From assembly GCA_045533955.1 (NCBI GenBank), contig JAZSIU010000069.1, positions 24,655 through 88,654 on the forward strand: a stretch of 64,000 bases of DNA, read 5' to 3'. Source of the DNA: HGM04593 sp045533955. GTDB taxonomy: Bacteria; Bacteroidota; Bacteroidia; Bacteroidales; Bacteroidaceae. Positions within the stretch are counted from its first letter, which is position 1, and each line of letters starts with the position of its first letter. Both the position numbers and the translations under genes were made by a program. This document shows, one piece after another, positions 1-7,823 of this stretch. The notes beneath the pieces are model-generated. The model was not told where the DNA came from. It searched no databases and saw only the letters and a list, made by a program, of their open reading frames with translations.

Positions 1-201
1 ACCGAGGCCCACAATGGGGAGTGTGAATTTTGCCATTGCTCCGGCAAAGAATCCTGTGTAACCGTCCGAACTCACTCCTTTAATGTCGCTGGGGCTGCCA
101 ACGAGGTTCGTACCGGCCTTAATACCAAATTTCAATTGTGCATTTGCGGGGATAGCCACCAAAAGGCAAAGTGCAAAGATAAATCCAAAAATCTTTTTCA
201 T
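1..201 (-). CDS. Outer-membrane beta-barrel protein, N-terminal part
   Basis: Only the first 67 codons lie in the window; the gene runs off the left edge. They encode a signal peptide (KK, then a hydrophobic stretch ending in ANAQ) followed by LKFGIKAGTNL, the first strand typical of small Bacteroidota outer-membrane barrels (OMP_b-brl/PorT-like). A glycine-rich segment GYTGFFAGAMAKF matches the second strand. It probably sits in the outer membrane; the substrate is unknown. It has its own likely promoter at 294-301, so it need not belong to the secretion operon upstream. Confidence 0.7.
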   Translation of the reverse strand, partial: MKKIFGFIFALCLLVAIPANAQLKFGIKAGTNLVGSPSDIKGVSSDGYTGFFAGAMAKFTLPIVGLG

Positions 202-255
202 TGTCAGTGTGTTTAATGGTTAATTATTACAAAAACAGACGCTCGGCATAATAAG

Positions 256-297
256 TTTGCGCAAAACAACTGCTTTCGTTACGTTGTTTTGCGCAAA
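256..297. repeat. Inverted repeat after gldN, before the barrel gene
   Basis: Two 15-base arms (256-270 and 283-297, TTTGCGCAAAACAAC and its complement) flank a 12-base loop. It lies between the gldN stop and the next gene start. No clear T-run follows on the minus strand, so it may be a weak terminator of the secretion operon or an operator over the downstream promoter, whose -7 box it overlaps. Confidence 0.5.
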
Positions 298-301
298 TAT
301 A
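294..301 (-). promoter_or_regulatory. -7 box of the barrel-protein gene
   Basis: On the minus strand this reads TATATTTG, a perfect Bacteroidota TAnnTTTG box about 95 bases before the ATG at 201. It overlaps one arm of the inverted repeat at 256-297. Confidence 0.5.
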
Positions 302-311
302 GTTTATTTTA

Positions 312-334
312 TTAGAAGCTGTCTAAATTTATAT
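312..334 (+). repeat. Solo end of a MITE-like repeat
   Basis: The sequence TTAGAAGCTGTCTAAATTTA is nearly identical to the left terminal repeat of the element at 60523-60716. No matching right end was found nearby, so this is probably a remnant end. Confidence 0.5.
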
Positions 335-447
335 AAAAAATATTATTGCGAATTTTGTATGTTTTTTATAAATGCTTTGTTTCTGCTTCCCGGCTTTTAT
401 TGTCGATTGCATATGAAAAAGTCCGATGAAAAGGTGGCTTTTTGCAA

Positions 448-1518
448 TTATCGGCGCTGACGGCGTACGGATATTGTGCTGCCCTTGCTCTTCGACGAGC
501 CGCCCGAGTTTTTCTTCTTGCTTGCCGATTGCTGCTTTTTGCGTGCGGCACGTGCCATCTTCTTCTCCTCTTTTGCTTTTTGTTTGGCGTCGGTTGCCAC
601 GGAGTCGGTGGCAGCAACGGCTGTCGTGTCGACTGCGGGACGGGGGAGCTCCCACAGAGTGCCTTGAACATCGGTCAGTTGTTTCTCAATCTTCTGCTGT
701 TCCTTTTTTATAGCGGTGCTGTCCTTGCAGTATTGTGAAATTGCCAGATTGCGCAGGTTGACGGTCTTGTAAATATCGCCTTCGTAGCAGTGCTTGCTGA
801 AATAGTCGTCAAAGGTCATTGTCGATACGTTGTTGTAACTGCTCGACATTACTGTCTGCTGTGTCAGCAGCGGGGCAATCTCGTCGTATTTCAACCAGAA
901 CATCGGGTACTTAATCGTCTCGCCGCCATACTCCCCGGCACTGTGCATAACAGGACAGATGGCCGTTACACGCTGATTGAAGGTGGCTGTGCGCTGGTCG
1001 TAGTAGTAGCTCTCTTTAATATAATAGCTCAGCACCACGTTGCTTGGAACGTCGGCGGGGTTTACGACGATTGTGCTGTCGGCTCCCTGAAATTCGTGTA
1101 CAATGGCGTAGTGCTCGAGCAATTCACGTACGTTGACGATATTCTCGGGCGAGAAATTCTCGTATCCGTCGAGGTTATACTCGTAGGCGCTTATCGAGCC
1201 TGCAATAAGGTGGCGGAAGAGGAATGTGAACAGATTGACGCTGTTGCCGATGGGTTGCACGGGGTAGTAGAGCGAGGCGTTTTTCTCTTTCTCGAGGTCG
1301 AGTGTGCGGTAAATGTCGCGCTTCCACACAACCTCGGTGGGGGTGGTTGTTGTGGGATATTGGCTCTTGGCCCTTTGGCTCAGTGGTACCTCGTATGTTG
1401 CTGCCGTTGTTGCACCGCTTTTCTTTTGCTCTTTTTTGCGGGCAGGAGGCTGCGCAACGGCATATTGTCCTATCAGAAGCACTGCGAAGAGTACAAGTAT
1501 TTTGTTCATCTGTCTCAT
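448..1518 (-). CDS. gldN: Type IX secretion core protein PorN/GldN
   Basis: Last gene of the type IX secretion (T9SS) operon. GldN/PorN is a periplasmic protein; with GldK it forms the ring-shaped complex under the outer membrane. A signal peptide (ending AVAQ) is followed by the conserved VVWKRDIYRTLDLEKEKNASLYYPVQPIG region near residues 63-92 and a second conserved stretch around FDDYFSKHCYEGDIYKTVNLRNLAISQY. The C-terminal 50 or so residues are low-complexity and strongly basic (runs of K and R). Start could be Met1 or Met4 (1509). It begins 32 bases after the gldM stop. Confidence 0.93.
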   Translation of the reverse strand: MRQMNKILVLFAVLLIGQYAVAQPPARKKEQKKSGATTAATYEVPLSQRAKSQYPTTTTPTEVVWKRDIYRTLDLEKEKNASLYYPVQPIGNSVNLFTFLFRHLIAGSISAYEYNLDGYENFSPENIVNVRELLEHYAIVHEFQGADSTIVVNPADVPSNVVLSYYIKESYYYDQRTATFNQRVTAICPVMHSAGEYGGETIKYPMFWLKYDEIAPLLTQQTVMSSSYNNVSTMTFDDYFSKHCYEGDIYKTVNLRNLAISQYCKDSTAIKKEQQKIEKQLTDVQGTLWELPRPAVDTTAVAATDSVATDAKQKAKEEKKMARAARKKQQSASKKKNSGGSSKSKGSTISVRRQRR

Positions 1519-1550
1519 AGTATCTGTTTGTTATGCTTTTCGCTTGTTTA

Positions 1551-3128
1551 TCAGTTTATTATAACTTCGAGGGGTGTTGTAAGCTGTCGCTCGACATTGT
1601 CGGGGCCTATTGCTTTTACGTTTGTTATGTAGAATCGCTTGCCACGTTGCAGGCTGCGGAATATCTCTTTCTGTGCAGCCGAGAATAGTGCTCCGTCCGA
1701 TTTTCGGGGTACGGCGTTGCCCATATTGTCGAAGAAGAGTACGTCGAACGAGAGTACCTTGAAGCTGATGTTCAACAGCCCGTCGTCGATGGCTGCTATA
1801 ATGCCTTTTGTGTTCAGCAGTGTCTGCTTGCTGAAGGGCTTTCCGCCGCGGTAGCGCTGTGTGTTGCCGTCCTTGTCTTTAAACTCGATGAGCGGCGTGG
1901 GGTCGGGCAGCTGACGCACGCGGAAGGCATATTGTCCCATACTCAGGCGGCGTCCCTCTTCGTTTGTTGCCGTTACCTCAATCTTAAGTTCCTCGCCAAT
2001 CTGTGTGGGCACTACAATGTATCCGCCCTTGCCGTCGCTCTTTATTGTGCCTTTTCCGGCGGCGATGCTCGCTGCGATGCGGTTGGCAGGTACTCCGGGT
2101 ACCGAGATGCTCACGGGGTTGTCGAATCCTGCGTATAGTACGTTCATAAGCGATGCGCTCACTGTTGCCGTGGGCTCGACTACGGTGTATTCCTGTGAAA
2201 AATCGTAGCGTGTCGATGCTCCCGAACCGTCGTTCACCAGCATATATCCGTCGAGGGTGTAGTCGCCTGTCTTGTTGCACGCAAGCGAGTAGTTGCCATT
2301 CTCGGTCTCGAGCAGCTGCTCGTCGATGTAAATTTCGGGGCGCTGTGTCGAATCGACGGCTGCCAATATAATCTGTGCGCTAAATTCGCTGCCGCGCACT
2401 ACGTTGCGCGAGTTTGGAATGACAAGGGCGCGAATTTGGTTCACGCGCACGTCGCCAACGTCGATGTTGCGTGCAAGCGTGTGCAGCACCTCGCCCTCGG
2501 CGTAACGTACGTCGTTCTGTAACTTCGTCAAGAGGGTGATTGCGGCAATTGCGGGCATATTCTCGAAATGATACTCCTGCCAATTTTTCATCAGTGAGAT
2601 ATTTTTGCGGGGTACCTCGGTGCTAAAATTGTCGCGGATAATCTGCTGCTGTGTCGAGTCGGTTATCATCGTGAGGATGCTCTCGCGGTAGTTGGTTATT
2701 GCGTCGTATAGCTGACGACCCTTGCCGCTTCCGGGAGCGAGCATCACGTAGGTCGATGCTTCGAGATTTTCGCGGTTCTGAAGCTCGCGGTAGTCGCCCT
2801 CGGCTCCGTCGGCTTCTTGGGCGATGCGTATCTTCAGTGTCTCGGCAAGGTTGTACAGCGAGTCGGACATTGAGCGCACGCTCTGTGCGCGGGTGTACCA
2901 CTCGCGCACCTTCTCGGGGTTCTGTGCCATCGACTGCTCGAAATTGTCGTACATTGCCTCGTTCTGTGCCGTTGCGTTGACGGTACTGCGCGAGAGGCTC
3001 TCATCGACAAGAGTAAAGCCGTTGAGCACGTCCGACGACACATTCATTGCGAGCATTGCCATCAGAAGCACGTACATCAGATTTATCATCTTCTGACGCG
3101 GCGTTACTTTATTCTTCTTGATTTTCAT
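1551..3128 (-). CDS. gldM: Type IX secretion motor protein PorM/GldM
   Basis: 525 residues, the usual length for GldM. The N-terminus is short, cytoplasmic and basic (KIKKNKVTPRQKMINLMY), then a single membrane helix (VLLMAMLAMNVSSDVL), then a long periplasmic part of stacked domains with the typical LPDPTPLIEFKDKDG and ending with the conserved ITNVKAIGPDN segment. In known systems a GldM dimer inserts its helices in a GldL pentamer and transmits proton-driven rotation to the GldK/N ring. Spaced 24 bases after gldL. Confidence 0.96.
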   Translation of the reverse strand: MKIKKNKVTPRQKMINLMYVLLMAMLAMNVSSDVLNGFTLVDESLSRSTVNATAQNEAMYDNFEQSMAQNPEKVREWYTRAQSVRSMSDSLYNLAETLKIRIAQEADGAEGDYRELQNRENLEASTYVMLAPGSGKGRQLYDAITNYRESILTMITDSTQQQIIRDNFSTEVPRKNISLMKNWQEYHFENMPAIAAITLLTKLQNDVRYAEGEVLHTLARNIDVGDVRVNQIRALVIPNSRNVVRGSEFSAQIILAAVDSTQRPEIYIDEQLLETENGNYSLACNKTGDYTLDGYMLVNDGSGASTRYDFSQEYTVVEPTATVSASLMNVLYAGFDNPVSISVPGVPANRIAASIAAGKGTIKSDGKGGYIVVPTQIGEELKIEVTATNEEGRRLSMGQYAFRVRQLPDPTPLIEFKDKDGNTQRYRGGKPFSKQTLLNTKGIIAAIDDGLLNISFKVLSFDVLFFDNMGNAVPRKSDGALFSAAQKEIFRSLQRGKRFYITNVKAIGPDNVERQLTTPLEVIIN

Positions 3129-3152
3129 TGTGGCTGCTTTGTGTGTCGTTTG

Positions 3153-3917
3153 TTACTGTTGTCTGTTCATATTGCAGGTCATTGCCTCGAGCATACGGGC
3201 GTACATTGTGTTGAGCTCTTTTATCTGTTGGGCCATCTTCTTGGTCTCTTCGTTTACCATATCAATGTTATCTACCTGCTTGCCTGCGCTGCGCAATTGT
3301 ACCTCGTACAGGGTGTTTATGCCTGTGATATTGCGTGCAAGATTATCCATCTCCTGCATATTGCGTCCCAGACTGTCGGCCTGCTCCGAGATGCGCTGAA
3401 TAGCCTCGTTGAGTGTCTTAATCTTCTCGACATACTCTTTTGTTGCCTCGTCCATATTGCCGATGAGCTCGGGGTCGGCTGTCTGTGTGGTGCCTGCCGC
3501 ACCGCCTCCTCCACCTATGATTATGGTGCCCGATACTCCCGAGCCTGCGGCTGCCGACTGTGTGCCCTCGCCGGCGATTGTGCCACCGCCAATTGCACTG
3601 CCGCCACCGCCGCCTATGATGATGGGTGCTGCTCCGGCTGCTTCGCGCTCGGCACGACGCTCGGCGCGCTCCTCTTTGCGGTCGTCCTCGGCAAGGTCGT
3701 AGGGACGCTCAAAGGCCGAGAAGAAGAATACCACAACCTCGGCGCCCATTCCAATGAAAAGCATAAGGTTGGCGCCCGGAAGGTGTGTCAGCTTAAAAAG
3801 TGTTCCTAAGATTACGACTGCTGCGCCCCAGCTATAAATGTAGTTAAGATAGGTGCGGCCTTTGGGCGAGTCCATAAAGGTCTGTATGCTGCTGATTATA
3901 TTTCTTTTCTTGCTCAT
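3153..3917 (-). CDS. gldL: Type IX secretion motor protein PorL/GldL
   Basis: Two N-terminal membrane helices (about residues 28-43 and 50-68) carry the conserved TFMDSPKGRTYLNYIYSWGA start and the glutamate of IGMGAEVVVFFFSAFE, the presumed proton-path residue. A charged segment and a glycine-rich low-complexity linker with two clusters of five glycines (about residues 95-165) precede a coiled-coil tail (KEYVEKIKTLNEAIQRISEQAD). The linker looks specific to this lineage. GldL is the proton channel of the T9SS/gliding motor. Confidence 0.95.
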   Translation of the reverse strand: MSKKRNIISSIQTFMDSPKGRTYLNYIYSWGAAVVILGTLFKLTHLPGANLMLFIGMGAEVVVFFFSAFERPYDLAEDDRKEERAERRAEREAAGAAPIIIGGGGGSAIGGGTIAGEGTQSAAAGSGVSGTIIIGGGGGAAGTTQTADPELIGNMDEATKEYVEKIKTLNEAIQRISEQADSLGRNMQEMDNLARNITGINTLYEVQLRSAGKQVDNIDMVNEETKKMAQQIKELNTMYARMLEAMTCNMNRQQ

Positions 3918-3963
3918 AATGCAATGGTTGTTTGTGTGTGATTTTTCTTGTTGGTTGGGGGGA

Positions 3964-5388
3964 TTATCGTCTCGAGGTGCCGCTGTAGCTGCGCACGCAG
4001 CGGAAGCCTATATAGGAGCGCGACTCGTTCTGATATTCGTAGGCACGGGTGGCTCCCTGAATGAATCGTACGGGGTCTTTCCACGAGCCTCCGCGTATGG
4101 TCTTTTTCTTCAGGCTGTATGGGTCTTCTTTTGCGGCGCGATACTGAAGGTCGGGGTTAATGTCGCTCATTTGGAGCACTCCTGCCTCGGTATATATGGT
4201 AGATGTCCACTCGGCTACGTTGCCCGCCATATCAAAGAGGCCGTTGCTGTTGGCCGAGTATATTCCGCATTTCGATGTGATAAGGTTGCCGTCGCGCGTG
4301 TAGTTGCCATCGTCGGGTTTGTAGTTGGCATAGTAGCATCCTTTGTCGCTCTTTGTGTCGCCACTCTCCCACGGGAATTTCCCGCCCTCTTTGCCGCGTG
4401 CGGCATACTCCCACTCGGCCTCCGAGGGCAGGCGGTAGCGCTGAATGTATTTTGCCTGTCCGCGCATTCCACGCAGAAGGTAGTCGGTGCGCCAAGCGCA
4501 GTAGGCGTTGGCCTGCTCCCAGCTTACTCCCACCACGGGATATTCGCTGTAATTGGGGTGGCTGAAATAGAGGTTCAGATAGACCTCATTGTTGGCGTTG
4601 GGAAAATCGTTCACCCAACAGGTGGTGTCGGGGTATACGTTTATTATGTATGTGTTTAGAAAATCGTAGACACTCGACAGAGGGCGGGTGATTGTCTCGT
4701 TTACGATGCGTCCCTCGTCGTCGATGTAGGCTGTGTCTTTTGATATTGTTACAACCTCGTCGTAGTTGGTGGGAATATCTGTGTTACGGTTGCGCTCGGC
4801 GGGATTCAGACGATTCTTGCGCAGTGCGGCCTGTGTGTAGTCATAAATCTCGTAGCGGTAGTTCATCTGCGAGGCGTCGAGCATCTTCTCGCCTGTGATG
4901 GGATTTGTGATAAAGACGCTCTCTATGGCGCGCTGCTCGTCCTCGGTGGGTTTCTTCCAAGGGATGGGCTTGCTCCAATTGAGGTACGGGGTGATGGGCT
5001 CGCCATACTCGTCCTCCGTTATCTTGAATGTCTCGTCGCCGCCGTATGCGGGGTCGGCCAAACGCTCGCGGATAATGGAGTCGCGTACCCAAAATACAAA
5101 CTGACGGTATTTGGCGTTCGACACTTCGGTCTCGTCCATCCAAAAAGCATCTACCGAAATATCTTTTACGGGTGTTGTGATGCCCCACAAAGAGTCGGCC
5201 TCTTCGCTACCTATCTTTATCGAGCCTCGCTCGACGAGCACCATTCCGTAGGGGGTTGGTTCGTTGATGGCTGTTCCGCTGATTCCTGTAACTTCGCCGC
5301 CCATTGATGTGTTTTTCTTTGCTCCCATACACGATGCAAGCAGAAGCACCGTCAAAAGAACAGGCTGGCTTACTATTCTCTTCATCAT
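3964..5388 (-). CDS. gldK: Type IX secretion lipoprotein PorK/GldK
   Basis: A lipoprotein signal ends in LLLASC. The mature part is an FGE-sulfatase (formylglycine-enzyme-like) fold, as in all GldK/PorK, with PYGMVLVERGSIKIGS near residues 46-60, VVGVSWEQANAYCAWR, YRLPSEAEWEYAARG and the C-terminal IRGGSWKDPVRFIQGATR and IGFRCVR blocks. An insertion of roughly 100 residues precedes the core, as in PorK. It forms the ring with GldN at the outer membrane. The start overlaps the porP stop as ATGA (MMK; the second Met at 5385 is also possible). Confidence 0.95.
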   Translation of the reverse strand: MMKRIVSQPVLLTVLLLASCMGAKKNTSMGGEVTGISGTAINEPTPYGMVLVERGSIKIGSEEADSLWGITTPVKDISVDAFWMDETEVSNAKYRQFVFWVRDSIIRERLADPAYGGDETFKITEDEYGEPITPYLNWSKPIPWKKPTEDEQRAIESVFITNPITGEKMLDASQMNYRYEIYDYTQAALRKNRLNPAERNRNTDIPTNYDEVVTISKDTAYIDDEGRIVNETITRPLSSVYDFLNTYIINVYPDTTCWVNDFPNANNEVYLNLYFSHPNYSEYPVVGVSWEQANAYCAWRTDYLLRGMRGQAKYIQRYRLPSEAEWEYAARGKEGGKFPWESGDTKSDKGCYYANYKPDDGNYTRDGNLITSKCGIYSANSNGLFDMAGNVAEWTSTIYTEAGVLQMSDINPDLQYRAAKEDPYSLKKKTIRGGSWKDPVRFIQGATRAYEYQNESRSYIGFRCVRSYSGTSRR

Positions 5389-6329
5389 TGCAATATTCTT
5401 ATACTGTTATGTTTGTTTTTTCCTTTTTTAAATATGTCAAGCTCAATGTCGTAGCCCAAATAAATGTCGTGGCTGCCATTTTCGGCTCCAAGTCCCGAGG
5501 TGAACAATTCGTAGCCGTAGCTTATTGTAATGTTCAAAAATTCTATTCCCGCAAACAGCGTTACCGACGTTCCGGGGCTGTATGTGGCACCGCCGAAGAG
5601 TAGTTTGTCGTTGTAGTTGTATGTGCCTCGTGCGGTAATGTCGGCGCGCCACGATACAAAGTCGGTCATTAGTTGCATTGAGGGCTGTATTGATAATAAC
5701 GGATTTTTTAGTCGTATATTGCCTCCGGCGGTAAAATTAAAATAGGGGTCGACCTGAAATTGGTTCTTTTCGCCCATTTCTATAAGAGGTGCATTGATGT
5801 GCAGCGCCGATAGTCCCACATAAAAATATTTGTGCTCGAACAGCACTCCTGCACCAAAATCGAATTTGTTTCCATCGACGGCGCTCGATGGAAAGGCCGG
5901 GTCGTCGCTATTCTCGCCCAGATTAAGGTCTTTGGGGTCTATCTTGGCATTCAGCAGTCCCAGCTGCGCACCCACCGCCAGACGTCCGCCAAAGAGTTTC
6001 AGTCCGTAGGCGTAGTTTATGAACAGGTGCTGGTTGGTGAACATTCCAATCTCGTCGTTCAGCACGCCGAGCCCCAGCGAGTGGTCGCCCTTGAACATCG
6101 ACAGCGGAAGGTCGCCGTTTATGAGCATACTCTTTGGGTTGCCTGTAAAGCCCGACAACTGATTGCTGTATGCGGCAAAGGCGTGCAGCTTGCCGGTTGC
6201 TCCTGCACCAGCCGGATTATAAAAATTCTGCATCTTCCAATAGTGGGTAAAGTGTACGTCGTACTGTGCGTGCACCTCGAGGAGGACGCACACACACAGT
6301 GCTATTGTTATGTACAGAATCTTTTTCAT
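5385..6329 (-). CDS. porP: PorP/SprF family T9SS outer-membrane protein
   Basis: First gene of the T9SS operon. After a signal peptide ending VHAQ comes YDVHFTHYWKMQNFYNPAGAGATG, the PorP/SprF hallmark (stranded start with NPA), then alternating barrel strands through residue 314. PorP/SprF proteins are outer-membrane barrels that act with the PorK-N complex and help attach or secrete particular substrates. The stop codon overlaps the gldK start (ATGA), indicating translational coupling. Confidence 0.93.
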   Translation of the reverse strand: MKKILYITIALCVCVLLEVHAQYDVHFTHYWKMQNFYNPAGAGATGKLHAFAAYSNQLSGFTGNPKSMLINGDLPLSMFKGDHSLGLGVLNDEIGMFTNQHLFINYAYGLKLFGGRLAVGAQLGLLNAKIDPKDLNLGENSDDPAFPSSAVDGNKFDFGAGVLFEHKYFYVGLSALHINAPLIEMGEKNQFQVDPYFNFTAGGNIRLKNPLLSIQPSMQLMTDFVSWRADITARGTYNYNDKLLFGGATYSPGTSVTLFAGIEFLNITISYGYELFTSGLGAENGSHDIYLGYDIELDIFKKGKNKHNSIRILQ

Positions 6330-6573
6330 CCCTTAAATAACGCAAAATAGGGGTTCATATTATCCGTTGCCCCGAAAATTATGCGAATTTCGCTATTTTT
6401 TCTGAAAAAAAACCGAAAAATCCTCCTCATTATTATGTAAAAAGCATAAAAAAGTTAATTGCCACGGAATCATAGAAACGATTTTCTGCACGTTCGCTGT
6501 GCGGCTCTCCCCACCCGATAATATAAGAAAAAATTTTGCAATTATGTTTGTGCGCAAAATCACATATTCTATT

Positions 6574-6612
6574 ACAAGATGAGAAAAAGAGAAAACTTTT
6601 TTCTCATCTTGT
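6574..6612. repeat. Hairpin between the DUF2059-like gene and porP
   Basis: Arms ACAAGATGAGAAAAA (6574-6588) and its complement (6598-6612) are separated by about nine bases. No T-run follows on the minus strand, and a separate terminator for the upstream gene lies at 6678-6719, so it may be a second terminator, an operator or a leader structure for the secretion operon. Confidence 0.5.
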
Positions 6613-6677
6613 CGGGGGTATTGTAAAAAAGGCGTGGGAGTATAAAAACAGAGGCTGCATAAGGGCCGAAAAAATAT

Positions 6678-6719
6678 TATAATTCCCGACCAAAAGAATC
6701 TTTCTGGTCGGGAATTATA
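6678..6719 (-). terminator. Rho-independent terminator of the DUF2059-like gene
   Basis: A 15-base stem (6678-6692 with 6705-6719, core AATTCCCGACCA) is followed on the minus strand by a T-run (complement of AAAAAA at 6669-6674). It lies just after the stop of the gene at 6743-7600. Confidence 0.8.
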
Positions 6720-6742
6720 TATAGTATGTAAAGTCTTTTTTT

Positions 6743-7600
6743 TTATTTAAGCTCTTGCTTTTCGAGCCACTCTTTTGTCTTTGCCATCAGGCTGTTGGCA
6801 ATTGCCATAGGGTCTTTCAGAATTTCGGTGCTGCAAGCTGCCATCTTTTGCCCTATCGGTGATTTGTAAAAATCGGTAATATAATTTACCTCATCGGCGG
6901 TGATGCGGCCTTTGCAGCCCTTGTAGTAGGCCGAGGGTAGTTCGGCAGATAGAAATTCCATCAAGGCTTGCATAATCTTCTTCTGCTCCTCGTCCTGTGC
7001 CATACTTGCAAGAGTGCCTTTGAGGGCGTTTATAGTGCTGCTTATTATTCCGCTTGCGTTGCAATACTCGACAACGGCAATGTAGAGTGTATCTTGTTTC
7101 TCCTGCGGGGTTATGATGGGGTCGGGTGTCTCGCCTGTTGCAATTTTCTGCATCGACCCCATCATTTGCGCCATAAGTGTCATTGTCATCTGCTCCACAA
7201 CACTCTTGTCGGCGAGTTTGTTCCCTGTGTTAAAGAGCTTTGTGTCGGTTTTTAACTGCTTGTTCAGTTTTTTAATGTCGTCGGTTGTAAAATGCTTTTG
7301 GTAATATGGTGTTATAAAATCCATAATATCGCTCTTGCCACGCTCATCGTAGTATTGTCGGGCCAATCTTTTAGCCGCTTCGGCCTTTTGAACTTGTGTT
7401 GTGTAGGGGCAGTTGGGTATTTCGTTGAGCTGAAACATAAATATGCTCGCGAAAGCCTCGGCATTGAGATTGTTGTTTGCGTTTGTTCCCCAGCCAAGAT
7501 TGATGAAATTTTCTAACTCCTGACGAAATTCCTTGTCCTGTGCCACCAATGCTGTCGAGAATGTGCACAGCAGAAGCGCAAATGATAAAATCTTTTTCAT
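6743..7600 (-). CDS. Exported DUF2059-like protein
   Basis: 285 residues with a clear signal peptide (ending ALVAQ) and a mostly helical mature part. The C-terminal third (RITADEVNYITDFYKSPIGQKMAACSTEIL) resembles DUF2059 (FY-x-SP-x-G-x-K). An N-terminal motif with CPY near residue 60, followed by a conserved YY-x-(E/K)-R helix, recurs in the gene at 10433-11296; the two are distant paralogues flanking the TonB receptor. No enzyme motif is visible. Function unknown, probably periplasmic. Confidence 0.75.
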   Translation of the reverse strand: MKKILSFALLLCTFSTALVAQDKEFRQELENFINLGWGTNANNNLNAEAFASIFMFQLNEIPNCPYTTQVQKAEAAKRLARQYYDERGKSDIMDFITPYYQKHFTTDDIKKLNKQLKTDTKLFNTGNKLADKSVVEQMTMTLMAQMMGSMQKIATGETPDPIITPQEKQDTLYIAVVEYCNASGIISSTINALKGTLASMAQDEEQKKIMQALMEFLSAELPSAYYKGCKGRITADEVNYITDFYKSPIGQKMAACSTEILKDPMAIANSLMAKTKEWLEKQELK

Positions 7601-7696
7601 AGTTTCTATATTTTTTGTTGGTAATTTTGCCTTTCAAACGGACATACACTGCCGATTGCTTTGAAAATTCCTCGCTCGCTTGTTTGTATGACCTTG

Positions 7697-7704
7697 TAAA
7701 GATA
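7697..7704 (-). promoter_or_regulatory. Candidate -7 box for the DUF2059-like gene
   Basis: The minus strand reads TATCTTTA, one base off TAnnTTTG, about 97 bases before the ATG at 7600. It lies beside a degenerate copy of the promoter repeat seen before tauE, the AAA gene and dnaX. Confidence 0.35.
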
Positions 7705-7823
7705 TGCTATTTTTTTGTAAGAAACGCCCTTTTACTGTGATAAGGTGATTTTTAATGTTAAAAAATAGGATAAAATAAACGGGGCGAGAAAAAAATCTCG
7801 CCCCGACAGATGTATGGATGTTT

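Larger units (their letters stand above)
6330..6742. other. Intergenic region upstream of the T9SS operon
   Basis: About 410 bases without a convincing gene. It holds the terminator at 6678-6719, a perfect 15-base hairpin at 6574-6612, and presumably the porP promoter; the best minus-strand match near porP (TATTTTGC at about 6341-6348) is one base short of TAnnTTTG. Confidence 0.5.

Noticed and set aside
790..1632. 280-codon plus-strand frame
   Set aside because: Antisense to gldN and the end of gldM.
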